In this document: in pieces, positions 27,135-35,479 of the stretch
How positions within the stretch are numbered: the stretch's first letter is position 1
Layout: the number at the start of each line of letters is the position of its first letter
Source of the DNA: Aminobacter sp039907765
Lineage (GTDB): Bacteria; Pseudomonadota; Alphaproteobacteria; Rhizobiales; Rhizobiaceae
NCBI RefSeq assembly: GCF_039907765.1
Contig: NZ_JARDJI010000004.1
Location: 124,001 to 188,000 of the forward strand
Reading direction: 5' to 3'
DNA: 64,000 nucleotides
Notes under the pieces: model-generated
What the model was told of the DNA's origin: nothing
The model's database searches: none
Seen by the model: only the letters and a program-made list of their open reading frames with translations
Program-made: the position numbers and the translations under genes

Positions 27135-28067
27135 TCAGCCCGCGACGATCCCTTCAATCGTGTCGTCCGCGTCGGCGGGACGCCGGATGCGGACGGTGTA
27201 GTTCTGCCCGAGCTTGCCGAACTCGCAGGCAAACAGCGTCTTGCCGCGCGTGCCGATGACCGCGTTCGACTGCACGTCCTGCGGCAGCTCGATCACCTGG
27301 CCGGCCACGAGCCGCGTCAGCTCGCCGAGCGTCATGCGCCCGAGCGGCATCGACGCCTCGAGCCGCACCGTCGAGCGCATCACCTCGTCGGAGAAGCGCG
27401 AGCGCCACTCCGTCGTCGGCGGCGACGCCGCATCCTTCTCGGCCTTGCCGCGCTTGTCCTCGATCAGGATGCGCTGCGGCAGTGTCAGCGTCAGCAGCCC
27501 GCGCGACGCCGCCGTCGAGATCGACAGCACGACGCGCGCCGACGGACCGTCGCGGAACACGTGCTTCTTCATCTCCGTGCCGGTCATCGCGTCGGCGACC
27601 GGCAGCTTCACACCGAGCCCGCCGTCGGGACCCTGGGCGTTGACGGCGCGGCCGATGTCCTGGAACACCATGGTGACGACGCCGAGCTCGATCGACGACA
27701 GGTCGCGGTCGATCGGCGCCACCTCGCGGCTCGGGTCGCCGCCGAACAGAACGTGCACGAGGATGGCGATCGCCTGCGGGTCGAGCGTCATCACCAGCCC
27801 ATCGGGCGAGGTCGGGGTCATCGCCACCGCCATCGCCTGGTTGGCCTTGCCGGCCTTGGCGTCGGCCATGCGGCCGAGCTTGACCTCCGCCACCTCGACG
27901 AAGACCTGCTCGGGCAGCATCTCGGTCAGGAACCGGGCGATCGCCGGCGCCGAGCGCTCCGCCAGGCGGCGGGCGGCCGAGTGCACCTTGGCCGGCTCGC
28001 CGGTGTCGCCAAGCAGGCGCTCGATGATCAGGTCCCGCGATTCCGCCGGGCTCGCGGTAGTGCTCAT
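27135..28067 (-). CDS. fliM: Flagellar motor switch protein FliM
   Basis: A 310-residue C-ring protein. Only the FliM/SpoA-type core is strongly recognisable: IGRAVNAQGPDGGLGVKLPV in the middle domain, and VRLEASMPLGRMTLGELTRL with GKTLFACEFGKLGQNYTVRI in the C-terminal SpoA domain. The N-terminal CheY-P-binding segment of enteric FliM (LSQEEIDALL) is not evident, as expected for the divergent rhizobial form. It is 36 bp downstream of motA. Confidence 0.9.
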   Translation of the reverse strand: MSTTASPAESRDLIIERLLGDTGEPAKVHSAARRLAERSAPAIARFLTEMLPEQVFVEVAEVKLGRMADAKAGKANQAMAVAMTPTSPDGLVMTLDPQAIAILVHVLFGGDPSREVAPIDRDLSSIELGVVTMVFQDIGRAVNAQGPDGGLGVKLPVADAMTGTEMKKHVFRDGPSARVVLSISTAASRGLLTLTLPQRILIEDKRGKAEKDAASPPTTEWRSRFSDEVMRSTVRLEASMPLGRMTLGELTRLVAGQVIELPQDVQSNAVIGTRGKTLFACEFGKLGQNYTVRIRRPADADDTIEGIVAG

Positions 28068-28103
28068 GACTTCACATGCCCTTCGTCAGCGTCCGGCATC
28101 GGC

Positions 28104-28979
28104 TCAGGCCGCCTTCTTCTCGAGGTTGCCGGTGTTGAGCGTGCTCTGTTCCACCGCGTCGATCGACGGCCGGTCGTAGGACGAGATCGTCTTGCGGCCG
28201 AACTCGATCGCCACCTGCGGCAGCGAGCCGTTCATGTAGGCCAGCAGCGTCTGCTTCACGATGATGTAGAGGCGGTTCTTCTTCTCGCGCACCATCTTGA
28301 TCTTGGCGGCGATCGGGCCGACGAGGGCATAGGACAGGAAGATGCCGAGGAAGGTGCCCACCAGCGCCGCGCCGATCAGCGCGCCGAGGATTTCCGGCGA
28401 CTGGTCGAGCGCGCCCATCGCCTTGACCACGCCCAGCACCGCGGCCACGATGCCCAGCGCCGGCAGGCCGTCGCCGACCGCGACCAGCGCGTGGTACGAC
28501 TTCAGCTTGTCCGAGCGGATGGTCTGGATCTCCTCGTCCATCAGCGCCTCGATCTCGTGCGGGCGGGCGTTGCCGATGATGATGATGCGGCAGTAGTCGC
28601 AGATGAAGTGCGTCAGGTCGTGGTTCTTCAGCACCGTCGGGAAGGCCTGGAAGATCGCCGATTCCTCGGGGTTGTCGATATGCGCCTCGACCTCCGACCG
28701 CGTCTTGGTCCTGAGCTCGCGCATCAGGCTGTGCAGCACGCCGAGCGTTTCGAGGTAGTCCTGCTCCTTCGGCACCGACTGCTTGAAGGCTTCGACGATG
28801 CCCCTGCCCGTGTCCTTGACCGTCGACATCGGGTTGGCGACCAGGAAGGTGCCGAGCGCGGCACCGCCGATGATGACGGCTTCCCACGGCTGCATGAGCA
28901 CGCTGACCTTGCCGCCCATGGCCATGAAGCCGCCCAGCACGCAACCCAGCGTCACGACGAGTCCGATTAGAATGCCCAC
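28104..28979 (-). CDS. motA: Flagellar motor stator protein MotA
   Basis: A 291-residue inner-membrane proton-channel subunit. Four hydrophobic helices are visible, the first starting MGILIGLVVTLGCVLGGFMA and the third/fourth pair around ALIGAALVGTFLGIFLSYAL. The cytoplasmic loop between helices 2 and 3 carries the charged segment that contacts FliG. The start is GTG at 28979 with GGAAGGA six bases upstream. It is first in the leftward operon motA-fliM-fliN-fliG-flhB. MotB, MotC and MotE are encoded elsewhere in the window. Confidence 0.96.
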   Translation of the reverse strand: MGILIGLVVTLGCVLGGFMAMGGKVSVLMQPWEAVIIGGAALGTFLVANPMSTVKDTGRGIVEAFKQSVPKEQDYLETLGVLHSLMRELRTKTRSEVEAHIDNPEESAIFQAFPTVLKNHDLTHFICDYCRIIIIGNARPHEIEALMDEEIQTIRSDKLKSYHALVAVGDGLPALGIVAAVLGVVKAMGALDQSPEILGALIGAALVGTFLGIFLSYALVGPIAAKIKMVREKKNRLYIIVKQTLLAYMNGSLPQVAIEFGRKTISSYDRPSIDAVEQSTLNTGNLEKKAA

Positions 28980-29015
28980 CGCAGGTCCTTCCGCATTGAA
29001 AGCAATACGCAGACA

Positions 29016-29041
29016 GCGATAGCGGTCGTGCCTTGTGTGAG
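29016..29041 (-). promoter_or_regulatory. motA: Weak copy of the flagellar promoter motif before motA
   Basis: On the minus strand CACAAG is followed by N10 and TATCGC. This matches the CAAG-N10-TAG layout of the rightward flagellar promoters except in the last bases. It lies 37-62 bp before the motA start codon. Lower confidence than the five better copies. Confidence 0.4.
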
Positions 29042-29071
29042 GCTTGAAATGGCGCTGCGACCCGATTCAGC

Positions 29072-29097
29072 CTCGCGCAAGCATTCGCGCATAGTCT
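29072..29097 (+). promoter_or_regulatory. Flagellar promoter motif before the DUF1217 gene
   Basis: CTCGCGCAAG at 29072-29081, then N10, then TAGTCT at 29092-29097, 35 bp before the GTG start. The same CGCAAG-N10-TAGnnT arrangement precedes flgB, flgE, flhA and, with one change, fliF. TAGnnT suits a sigma-70 -10 element with an activator site just upstream, probably for Rem/FtcR. Confidence 0.7.
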
Positions 29098-29131
29098 TCC
29101 CCGACTATCCTGCGGCGGAAGGGGCCAGGGC

Positions 29132-30253
29132 GTGCTCAATACCTATTCAAGCTACCAGTTGATCGCGAGGGACTTGAACAAGGCGCTCGACCGCGTCGAG
29201 TCCCGGCCGATGGTCGAGCGCGAGACGGAGTACTACCTCAAGAACATCACCAAGGTGAAAAGCGTCGACGAGTTCGTCAAGAACGACCGGCTGTTCCGTT
29301 ACGCCATGAAGGCTTTCGGCCTGCAGGACATGGCCTACGCCAAGGCCTTCATGGCCAAGGTGCTGCGCGAGGGCGTCACCGATCCCGACAGCTTCGCCAA
29401 CAAGCTGTCCGACAAGCGCTACGTCGAATTCGCCAAGAGCTTCAACTTCGCCGACCTCGGCGCCCGCGCCACCGTCTACAACAAGGCCCAGCAGGGCGCG
29501 GTCGACAAATACCTGGCCGCGGTCAAGCTCGGCGGGGGCGATCCCAATGCCGCCGCCGTGCAGCAGGAGGTCAAGTATTACCTCGACAACATCGTCAAGG
29601 TGAAATCGGCCAAGGAGTTCATGGCCGACACCCGGCTCTACACCTTCGCCATGAAGGCCTATGGCCTCGAATCCTCCATCCCCAACAAGGAGATGATGGA
29701 GAAGGTGCTGGTCGGCGGCGTGCGCGACCCCAAGAGCTTCGCCAACCAGATGGCCGACAAGCGCTACGCCGCCTTCGCCGCGGCCTTCAACTTCGAGGCC
29801 TACGGCGCCGACGCCACCACCACTAATCCGGCGCAGAAGCCGGCGACCGAGAAATTCGTCCGCCAGACGCTCGAGGAAGACGCCGGCCAGACCAACGAAG
29901 GCGTGCGGCTTGCCCTCTACTTCCAGCGCAAGGCGCCTTCCCTCACCAACTTCTACGAGGTGCTTGCCGACAAGGCGCTGGCCAAGGTCGTGCGCACCGC
30001 GCTCGGCCTGCCCGACTCGCTCGCCTCCGCCGACGTCGACCTGCAGGTCAAGCATTTCGAGCAGCGGCTGAAGGTCACCGACTTCTCCGATCCGAAGAAG
30101 CTCGGCGATTTCCTCAAGCGCTTCACCAGCATGTGGGAGATCGCCAACCCGACATCGCCGGTGCAGCAGTCGGCCGGCATCCTGTTCGGCCGGCCGGCTT
30201 CCTACGGGGTCTCTACCGACCTCATATTCGCCATGCAGAAGCTGAGGTTCTGA
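29132..30253 (+). CDS. DUF1217 flagellar-cluster protein with internal repeat
   Basis: A 373-residue helical protein without signal peptide, starting with GTG. It contains two clearly related copies of about 80 residues: residues 31-110 (ETEYYLKNITKVKSVDEFVK...) and 145-225 (EVKYYLDNIVKVKSAKEFMA...). Both share FAMKAYGL/YAMKAFGL and SFANxxxDKRY. A third, weaker unit follows. It is the first gene after motA in the divergent direction, as in Sinorhizobium. A structural or assembly role in the flagellum is inferred from conserved position only. Confidence 0.85.
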   Translation: MLNTYSSYQLIARDLNKALDRVESRPMVERETEYYLKNITKVKSVDEFVKNDRLFRYAMKAFGLQDMAYAKAFMAKVLREGVTDPDSFANKLSDKRYVEFAKSFNFADLGARATVYNKAQQGAVDKYLAAVKLGGGDPNAAAVQQEVKYYLDNIVKVKSAKEFMADTRLYTFAMKAYGLESSIPNKEMMEKVLVGGVRDPKSFANQMADKRYAAFAAAFNFEAYGADATTTNPAQKPATEKFVRQTLEEDAGQTNEGVRLALYFQRKAPSLTNFYEVLADKALAKVVRTALGLPDSLASADVDLQVKHFEQRLKVTDFSDPKKLGDFLKRFTSMWEIANPTSPVQQSAGILFGRPASYGVSTDLIFAMQKLRF

Positions 30254-30260
30254 GGACATC

Positions 30261-30983
30261 ATGCAGAACGGTCTCTACGTCGCGCTGTCGGCCCAGGTGG
30301 CGCTCGAAAAGCGCCTGAACACCATCGCCGACAACGTCGCCAATTCGTCCACCGTCGGCTTCCGCGCCACCGGCGTGAAGTTCGAGGACGTCGTCTCCGG
30401 CATCGGCGACAAGTCGGTGTCCTTCACCTCGCCGGGCGATACCTATCTCTCCACCCAGAGCGGCGGCCTGACCCAGACCGCCAATCCGTTCGACTTCGCC
30501 ATCCGCGGCGACGCCTGGTTCGGCATCGAGACGCCGGCCGGCACCGTCATGACCCGCGACGGGCGCTTCACGCTCACCCAGGACGGGCAGCTGGTCACGC
30601 TGGAGGGCTATCCGGTGCTCGACGCCGGCGGCGCGCCGATGCAGCTCGATCCGCGGGCCGGCCCGCCGGAAGCCGGCGCCGACGGCTCGCTGCGCCAGGA
30701 CGGGCGGCTGGTGGGCGCCATCGGCCTCTACGAATTCAACCCCGGCCCGAACTTCGTCCGCTACGGCAATTCCGGCGTGGTGCCCCCGGGGACGCCCGAG
30801 CCGGTCGTCGACCGCATGGCAGCGGGCGTCGCCCAGGGCTTCGTCGAGGAATCCAACGTCAACCCGGTCAAGGAGATGACCAGGCTCATCATGGTGCAGC
30901 GCGCCTTCGAGAACACGGCCGCGCTCATTCGCCAGACCGACGCCTCCTTCACCGACGCCATCAAGACCCTCGGGTCCAAGTAG
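30261..30983 (+). CDS. flgF: Flagellar basal-body rod protein FlgF
   Basis: A 240-residue proximal-rod protein. The N-terminal rod motif is ALEKRLNTIADNVANSSTVG, the middle has the hook/rod beta domain (GDAWFGIETPAGTVMTRDGR), and the C terminus has EESNVNPVKEMTRLIMVQRA. The distance of 7 bp from the preceding gene indicates one operon. It is exported by the type III apparatus and has no cleaved signal. Confidence 0.95.
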   Translation: MQNGLYVALSAQVALEKRLNTIADNVANSSTVGFRATGVKFEDVVSGIGDKSVSFTSPGDTYLSTQSGGLTQTANPFDFAIRGDAWFGIETPAGTVMTRDGRFTLTQDGQLVTLEGYPVLDAGGAPMQLDPRAGPPEAGADGSLRQDGRLVGAIGLYEFNPGPNFVRYGNSGVVPPGTPEPVVDRMAAGVAQGFVEESNVNPVKEMTRLIMVQRAFENTAALIRQTDASFTDAIKTLGSK

Positions 30984-30991
30984 GCCGCCAG

Positions 30992-32392
30992 TTGAGCACC
31001 CCCCTGCCCGCGATCCGCACCGACCTGCCCCCGGCACACGACAACCGGCTCGAGGCGCTGGAACAAGTCCGGCGCCGCTTCGCCGACGACCGCATGCTCG
31101 TCCGGCGCGGCGGCCGCGTCACCGAGATCGCGCCGACGCACTACAAGGTCCGCGGCCTCTCCGCCAGCGCCCGCCTCGGCGACATCGTCGAGCACGGCGG
31201 CCACGGTCTCGGCCGCCGCGGCGAGATCGTCCAGATCGGCCGCGACGAGGTGCTCGTCGCGCCCTATGAGAGCAGCGGCGACGTCGGCGTCGGCGATGCC
31301 GTCTTCACCCGCGGCCCGATCGCCGTCACCCCGCATCCGAGCTGGCGCGGCCGCGCCATCGATGCGCTCGCCCGCCCCATCGACCATGGCCCGCCGCTGA
31401 TCCGCAGCGCTTCGCAGAAAGGTGCCGCCGTGGCGCCGCCGGCAGCGCTCGCCCGCCAGCGCGTCGACACCGGCTTCCGCACCGGCGTCCGCGTCATCGA
31501 CATCTTCGCTCCGCTCTGCTTCGGCCAGCGCATGGGCATCTTCGCCGGCTCCGGCGTCGGCAAGTCGACGCTGCTCGCCATGCTGGCCGGCGCCGATGCC
31601 TTCGACACCGTCGTAGTCGCCCTGATCGGCGAGCGTGGCCGCGAGGTGCGCGAATTCCTCGAGGACACGATCGGCGCAGCCTCCATGGCCAAGACCATCG
31701 CCGTCGTCGCCACCAGCGACGAGAGCGCCATGATGCGCCGCCGCGCCCCCGACACCGCAATGCGCGTTGCCGAGCACTTCCGCGACCGCGGCGACCGTGT
31801 CCTGCTCGTGCTCGATTCCATCACCCGTTTCGCCCACGCGCTGCGCGAGGTGGCGATCGGCGCGGGCGAACCGCCGGTGGCGCGCGGCTATCCGGCATCC
31901 GTCTTCACCGAGCTTCCCAAGCTGCTCGAACGCGCCGGACCCGGCGTCGAGGGCAAGGGGTCGATCACTGCGATCATTTCGGTGCTGGTCGACGGCGACG
32001 ACCACAACGACCCAGTCGCCGATTCCGTGCGCGGCATCCTCGACGGCCACATCGTGCTCGACCGCTCGATCGCCGAGCAGGGCCGCTACCCGCCCGTCAA
32101 CCCGCTGTCGTCGATCTCGCGCCTCGCCGGCAAGGCCTGGACCGCGGACGAGCGCGTGCTCGTCGGCAAGCTCAAGGCGATGATCTCGCGCTTCGAGGAC
32201 ACGCGCGACATCCGCCTGCTCGGCGCCTACCAGCCCGGCGCGGACCCCGAGCTCGATCTCGCCGTGCGCCAGGTCCCGGTCATCTACGAGGCGCTGGCGC
32301 AGTCGCCGTCGGACGGCTCCGCGCCGGACCCGTTCTCCGATCTCGCCCGTCATCTGAAAGCCAAGGATAGAGCCAATGTTCAGACGGAATGA
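30992..32392 (+). CDS. fliI: Flagellum-specific export ATPase FliI
   Basis: A 466-residue F1-like ATPase that powers and orders flagellar export. Walker A GSGVGKST is at 186-193, Walker B is seen around VLLVLDSITRFAHALRE, and SVFTELPKLLERAGP and PAIYPPVN-like GRYPPVNPLSSISRL follow as in the family. The start is TTG at 30992, 8 bp after flgF; the site upstream is weak. Its partners FliH and FliJ appear to be encoded as divergent genes at 43326 and 61494. Confidence 0.95.
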   Translation: MSTPLPAIRTDLPPAHDNRLEALEQVRRRFADDRMLVRRGGRVTEIAPTHYKVRGLSASARLGDIVEHGGHGLGRRGEIVQIGRDEVLVAPYESSGDVGVGDAVFTRGPIAVTPHPSWRGRAIDALARPIDHGPPLIRSASQKGAAVAPPAALARQRVDTGFRTGVRVIDIFAPLCFGQRMGIFAGSGVGKSTLLAMLAGADAFDTVVVALIGERGREVREFLEDTIGAASMAKTIAVVATSDESAMMRRRAPDTAMRVAEHFRDRGDRVLLVLDSITRFAHALREVAIGAGEPPVARGYPASVFTELPKLLERAGPGVEGKGSITAIISVLVDGDDHNDPVADSVRGILDGHIVLDRSIAEQGRYPPVNPLSSISRLAGKAWTADERVLVGKLKAMISRFEDTRDIRLLGAYQPGADPELDLAVRQVPVIYEALAQSPSDGSAPDPFSDLARHLKAKDRANVQTE

Positions 32393-33005
32393 TCCGGCCA
32401 GCGAACTGCTGGACATGATCGGCTCGAACCAGAAGCCGGCCACCCTGCTCGAACGCCTCGGGATGAAGCGCCGCACCGTCATTCTCGCCCCGCCGGCGCG
32501 CCGAAACGACCGTCGCGGCGACCTGATGATCGCCGGCCTGGGCATCGCCATCGGCCTCGCGAGCGCGCTCTTCCCCTGGTACATCTTCTTCAATCCGGAA
32601 AAATTCGGCGTGCGCGCGCTGAAGTTCGCCGGCGACGGGCAGAGCGAACAGTCGGTTCCGCTCGCTCTCGGCCAGCAGGTAGAGCGCGTCGGCGCGCCGA
32701 TGTCGGTCGAGGACATCCCGCCGATGCAGCTGGACCTGTTCGCCACCGGTTCGCTGCGCCGCGACGAGGACGGGGGCCCCGGCGTGCCTGGGGTCGAGCA
32801 GCAGCCCTTCCCCGGCCCCACGGTCAACTTCACCCTCGTGCACGTCGCCAACGGCCGCGCCATGGTTCAGGACCAGACCGGGCTCTGGGTCGTGCAGCGC
32901 GGCTCCGTCCTGCCCGACTCGAGCCGCGTCGCCTCCATCGAGCAGCGCGACGGAAAATGGGTGCTCGTCACCTCCCGCGAGGACGTGGTCGAGCTCCAGC
33001 GCTGA
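32376..33005 (+). CDS. Membrane protein of unknown function between fliI and flgB
   Basis: A 209-residue protein overlapping fliI by 17 nt. A basic N-terminal cytoplasmic segment of about 45 residues is followed by one helix (LMIAGLGIAIGLASALFPWY). The rest is a periplasmic domain ending VASIEQRDGKWVLVTSREDV. Sinorhizobium has a hypothetical gene at the same place. The single-helix anchor and periplasmic domain suggest a basal-body accessory protein, but no known domain is recognised. Confidence 0.8.
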   Translation: MFRRNDPASELLDMIGSNQKPATLLERLGMKRRTVILAPPARRNDRRGDLMIAGLGIAIGLASALFPWYIFFNPEKFGVRALKFAGDGQSEQSVPLALGQQVERVGAPMSVEDIPPMQLDLFATGSLRRDEDGGPGVPGVEQQPFPGPTVNFTLVHVANGRAMVQDQTGLWVVQRGSVLPDSSRVASIEQRDGKWVLVTSREDVVELQR

Positions 33006-33036
33006 CCGTCCGCGGGGCTTGCGGCCGCGCGCAAGG

Positions 33037-33062
33037 CCCGCGCAAGACTGGGGCAATAGTGT
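33037..33062 (+). promoter_or_regulatory. flgB: Flagellar promoter motif before flgB
   Basis: CCCGCGCAAG at 33037-33046, N10, then TAGTGT at 33057-33062, 25 bp before the flgB ATG. It is a good copy of the shared CGCAAG-N10-TAGnnT motif, and lies in the only sizeable gap (81 bp) of this gene series. Confidence 0.7.
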
Positions 33063-33086
33063 TTGGAAATCTGCTCGGAGATTTCC

Positions 33087-33467
33087 ATGGACCCCGTCAA
33101 CCTCTTCGATCTGGCCGCCCAGCAGGCTCGCTGGCTCTCGGTGCGCCAGACGACCATCGCCGGCAACGTCGCCAACGCCAACACGCCCGGCTACCGCGCG
33201 AACGACGTCGAGCCCTTCGAGCAGGTTCTCGACCGCACGCGGGTGGCGATGACGGCGACGCAGGCCGGGCATCTCGGCGGCGGCGCCACCGATGCCAACT
33301 ACGCCGTCCGCCAGCAGGAACCGGAAACCGCTGTCCTTCCCTCCGAAAACACGGTGGCGCTGGAGAGCGAACTGATCAAGGCCGGCGAGGTGCGCCGCTC
33401 GTTCGAGCTGAATACGGCCATCGTCAAGGCCTTCCACCGCATGGTCATGTTGAGCAGCAAGGCCTGA
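33087..33467 (+). CDS. flgB: Flagellar basal-body rod protein FlgB
   Basis: A 126-residue proximal-rod protein. The signature TTIAGNVANANTPGYRANDV lies near residue 25, and the C terminus ends AIVKAFHRMVMLSSKA, the usual helix. The ATG at 33087 follows GGAGATTTCC. Size matches the family. It begins a tightly packed flgB-flgC-fliE-flgG-flgA-flgI series behind its own promoter motif. Confidence 0.94.
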   Translation: MDPVNLFDLAAQQARWLSVRQTTIAGNVANANTPGYRANDVEPFEQVLDRTRVAMTATQAGHLGGGATDANYAVRQQEPETAVLPSENTVALESELIKAGEVRRSFELNTAIVKAFHRMVMLSSKA

Positions 33468-33472
33468 ATGCC

Positions 33473-33892
33473 ATGGATCCGCTGAGCGCAGCACTCAAGA
33501 TCGCCGGCTCCGGCCTCGGCGCCCAGTCCGAACGGCTCCGCATCGTTTCGGAAAACCTCGCCAATGCGCAGTCGACCGGCGATACGCCCGGCGCCGAGCC
33601 GTATCGGCGCAAGACCATCAGCTTCGCCGCCGAACTCGACCGCGCGACCGGCGGCTCGACCGTCGAGATCGCCGCCATCGGCAACGACCAGTCGGCGTTC
33701 CCGCTCGAATTCCAGCCGGGCAACCAGGCCGCCGACGCCAACGGCTACGTCAAGATGCCCAACGTCAACGTGCTGATCGAGATGGCCGACATGAACGAGG
33801 CCAACCGGTCCTATGAAGCCAACCTGCAGGTCATCAAGCAGGCGCGCGATCTCATTTCCATGACCATCGACCTTATGAGGAGCCAGTCGTGA
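33473..33892 (+). CDS. flgC: Flagellar basal-body rod protein FlgC
   Basis: A 139-residue rod protein starting MDPLSAALKIAGSGLGAQSE. The rod motif RLRIVSENLANAQSTGDTPG and the C-terminal MADMNEANRSYEANLQVIKQ are both present. The start is 5 bp after flgB, and the stop overlaps the fliE GTG. Normal family length. Confidence 0.94.
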   Translation: MDPLSAALKIAGSGLGAQSERLRIVSENLANAQSTGDTPGAEPYRRKTISFAAELDRATGGSTVEIAAIGNDQSAFPLEFQPGNQAADANGYVKMPNVNVLIEMADMNEANRSYEANLQVIKQARDLISMTIDLMRSQS

Positions 33893-34200
33893 TCGGTACC
33901 ATCAGCCCGCTCGGCCCGCAGGCACTTAGCAAGCCGACGAGCATCGTTTCGGAAGCGGCCAGCGCCGCCACCGGCGACGTCGCGTCCTCCTTCGCCGCAG
34001 CCCTTGCCGACGCGGCCACCCAGACCGCGGCCACGCTGCGCCAGGCCGAGCAGATGTCCATCGCCGGCATGCAGGGTCACGCCGACACCCGCGAGGTGGT
34101 CGACGCGGTGATGACCGCCGAGCAGTCGCTGCAGGCCGCGATCGCCATCCGCGACAAGATCGTCACCGCCTATCTCGAAGTCAGCCGCATGGGCATCTGA
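33889..34200 (+). CDS. fliE: Flagellar hook-basal body complex protein FliE
   Basis: A 103-residue protein joining MS ring and rod. It has the family C-terminal block: SFAAALADAATQTAATLRQA, then TREVVDAVMTAEQSLQAAIA, then AYLEVSRMGI. The start is GTG, overlapping the flgC stop (GTGA), with GAGGAG six bases upstream. It is the first export substrate of basal-body assembly. Confidence 0.93.
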   Translation: MIGTISPLGPQALSKPTSIVSEAASAATGDVASSFAAALADAATQTAATLRQAEQMSIAGMQGHADTREVVDAVMTAEQSLQAAIAIRDKIVTAYLEVSRMGI

Positions 34201-34211
34201 GGACCACGACG

Positions 34212-35000
34212 ATGAAAGCCCTCTCCATCGCCGCCACCGGCATGAACGCCCAGCAGACCAATCTCGAGGTGATCGCGAACAACATCGCGAACATCAACAC
34301 AACCGGCTACAAGCGCGCCCGCGCCGAATTCTCCGACCTGCTCTACCAGGTCGACCGCATGCAGGGCGTTCCCAGCCGCGCCAACGCCGCGATCGTGCCG
34401 GAAGGCGTCAGCATCGGCCTCGGCGTCAAGACCGCGGCGGTCCGCAACGTCCACGTCCAGGGCGGCCTGACCAGCACCGGCAACCAGTTCGACATGGCGC
34501 TCACCGGCAAGGGCTGGTTCCAGATCGACGGGCCCGAAGGCGAGACGCTCTACACCCGCGCCGGCTCCTTCAACACCAACGCCACCGGCCAGCTCGTCAC
34601 CGTCGACGGCTATGTCGTGACCGGCGGCATCACCATCGACCCCAATGCCACCGAGGTCGTCGTCAACAATTCCGGCCAGGTCTTCGCCCGCGTCGCCGGC
34701 CAGACGGATCTCGTGCAGCAGGGACAGCTGATGCTGTCGAACTTCGCCAACGAGGCGGGGCTCGCTCCGCTCGGCGACAACCTGTTCCAGGCGACCGAGG
34801 CCTCCGGCCCGGCCATCGACGGTATCCCCGGCGACCCCGGCTTCGCCACCGTCAAGCAGGGCTATCTGGAAAACTCCAACGTCGACCCGGTCAAGGAAAT
34901 CACCGAGCTGATCTCGGCCCAGCGCGCCTACGAGATGAACTCCAAGGTCATCCAGGCGGCCGACGAGATGGCCGCCGTCGTCTCCAAGAACATCCGGTGA
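34212..35000 (+). CDS. flgG: Flagellar distal rod protein FlgG
   Basis: A 262-residue rod protein. The N terminus MKALSIAATGMNAQQTNLEV and NIANINTTGYKRARAEFSDL, the mid-protein FDMALTGKGWFQI, and the C-terminal YLENSNVDPVKEITELISAQ are all canonical. Full family length. It lies 11 bp after fliE, and its stop overlaps the start of flgA. Confidence 0.96.
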   Translation: MKALSIAATGMNAQQTNLEVIANNIANINTTGYKRARAEFSDLLYQVDRMQGVPSRANAAIVPEGVSIGLGVKTAAVRNVHVQGGLTSTGNQFDMALTGKGWFQIDGPEGETLYTRAGSFNTNATGQLVTVDGYVVTGGITIDPNATEVVVNNSGQVFARVAGQTDLVQQGQLMLSNFANEAGLAPLGDNLFQATEASGPAIDGIPGDPGFATVKQGYLENSNVDPVKEITELISAQRAYEMNSKVIQAADEMAAVVSKNIR

Positions 35001-35479
35001 GCATGATGCGGCAGCGCCACGCCCTCCCTCGCATCCGCGCGGCAGCGCTCGCGCTCGCCATGCTCGGCGGCGCCGGCGCGGCCCGGGCGCAGGAGGTCGT
35101 TCTCGTCCCCGACCGCGTCATCTATCCCGGGGAGACGGTCGTCATGTCGTCGCTCCGGGAAGTCACGCTCAAGCCGGGCAAGGTGCGCCCGGACGGGGTC
35201 GCGACACGCGCCGAGGAGCTCGACGGCAAGGTCGCCAAGCGCACGCTGCTGCCCGGCCGCTACGTCGCGGCGGGCGCGCTGCGCCAGCCCTGGCTGGTCG
35301 ACCGCGGCGCCGCCGTCCAGGTGGTCTTCGAGGCCGGCGCGCTGACGATTTCGGCCGCCGCCGTCGCCCTCGACCCGGGTTCCGCCGGCGACCAGGTCAA
35401 GGTGCGCAACGTCGACAGCGGCAAGATCCTCACCGGCACCGTCATGGCCGACGGCTCCATCCGCGTAGGTGCGACATGA
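34997..35479 (+). CDS. flgA: P-ring assembly chaperone FlgA
   Basis: A 160-residue periplasmic protein, with a signal peptide ending GGAGAARAQE near residue 32. The mature part has the SAF-like pattern of FlgA: VKVRNVDSGKILTGTVMADG near the C terminus and LPGRYVAAGALRQPWLVDRG. GTG at 34997 overlaps the flgG stop; an ATG two codons on is an alternative. It escorts FlgI through the periplasm, and flgI follows directly with a 4-nt overlap. Confidence 0.92.
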   Translation: MSMMRQRHALPRIRAAALALAMLGGAGAARAQEVVLVPDRVIYPGETVVMSSLREVTLKPGKVRPDGVATRAEELDGKVAKRTLLPGRYVAAGALRQPWLVDRGAAVQVVFEAGALTISAAAVALDPGSAGDQVKVRNVDSGKILTGTVMADGSIRVGAT

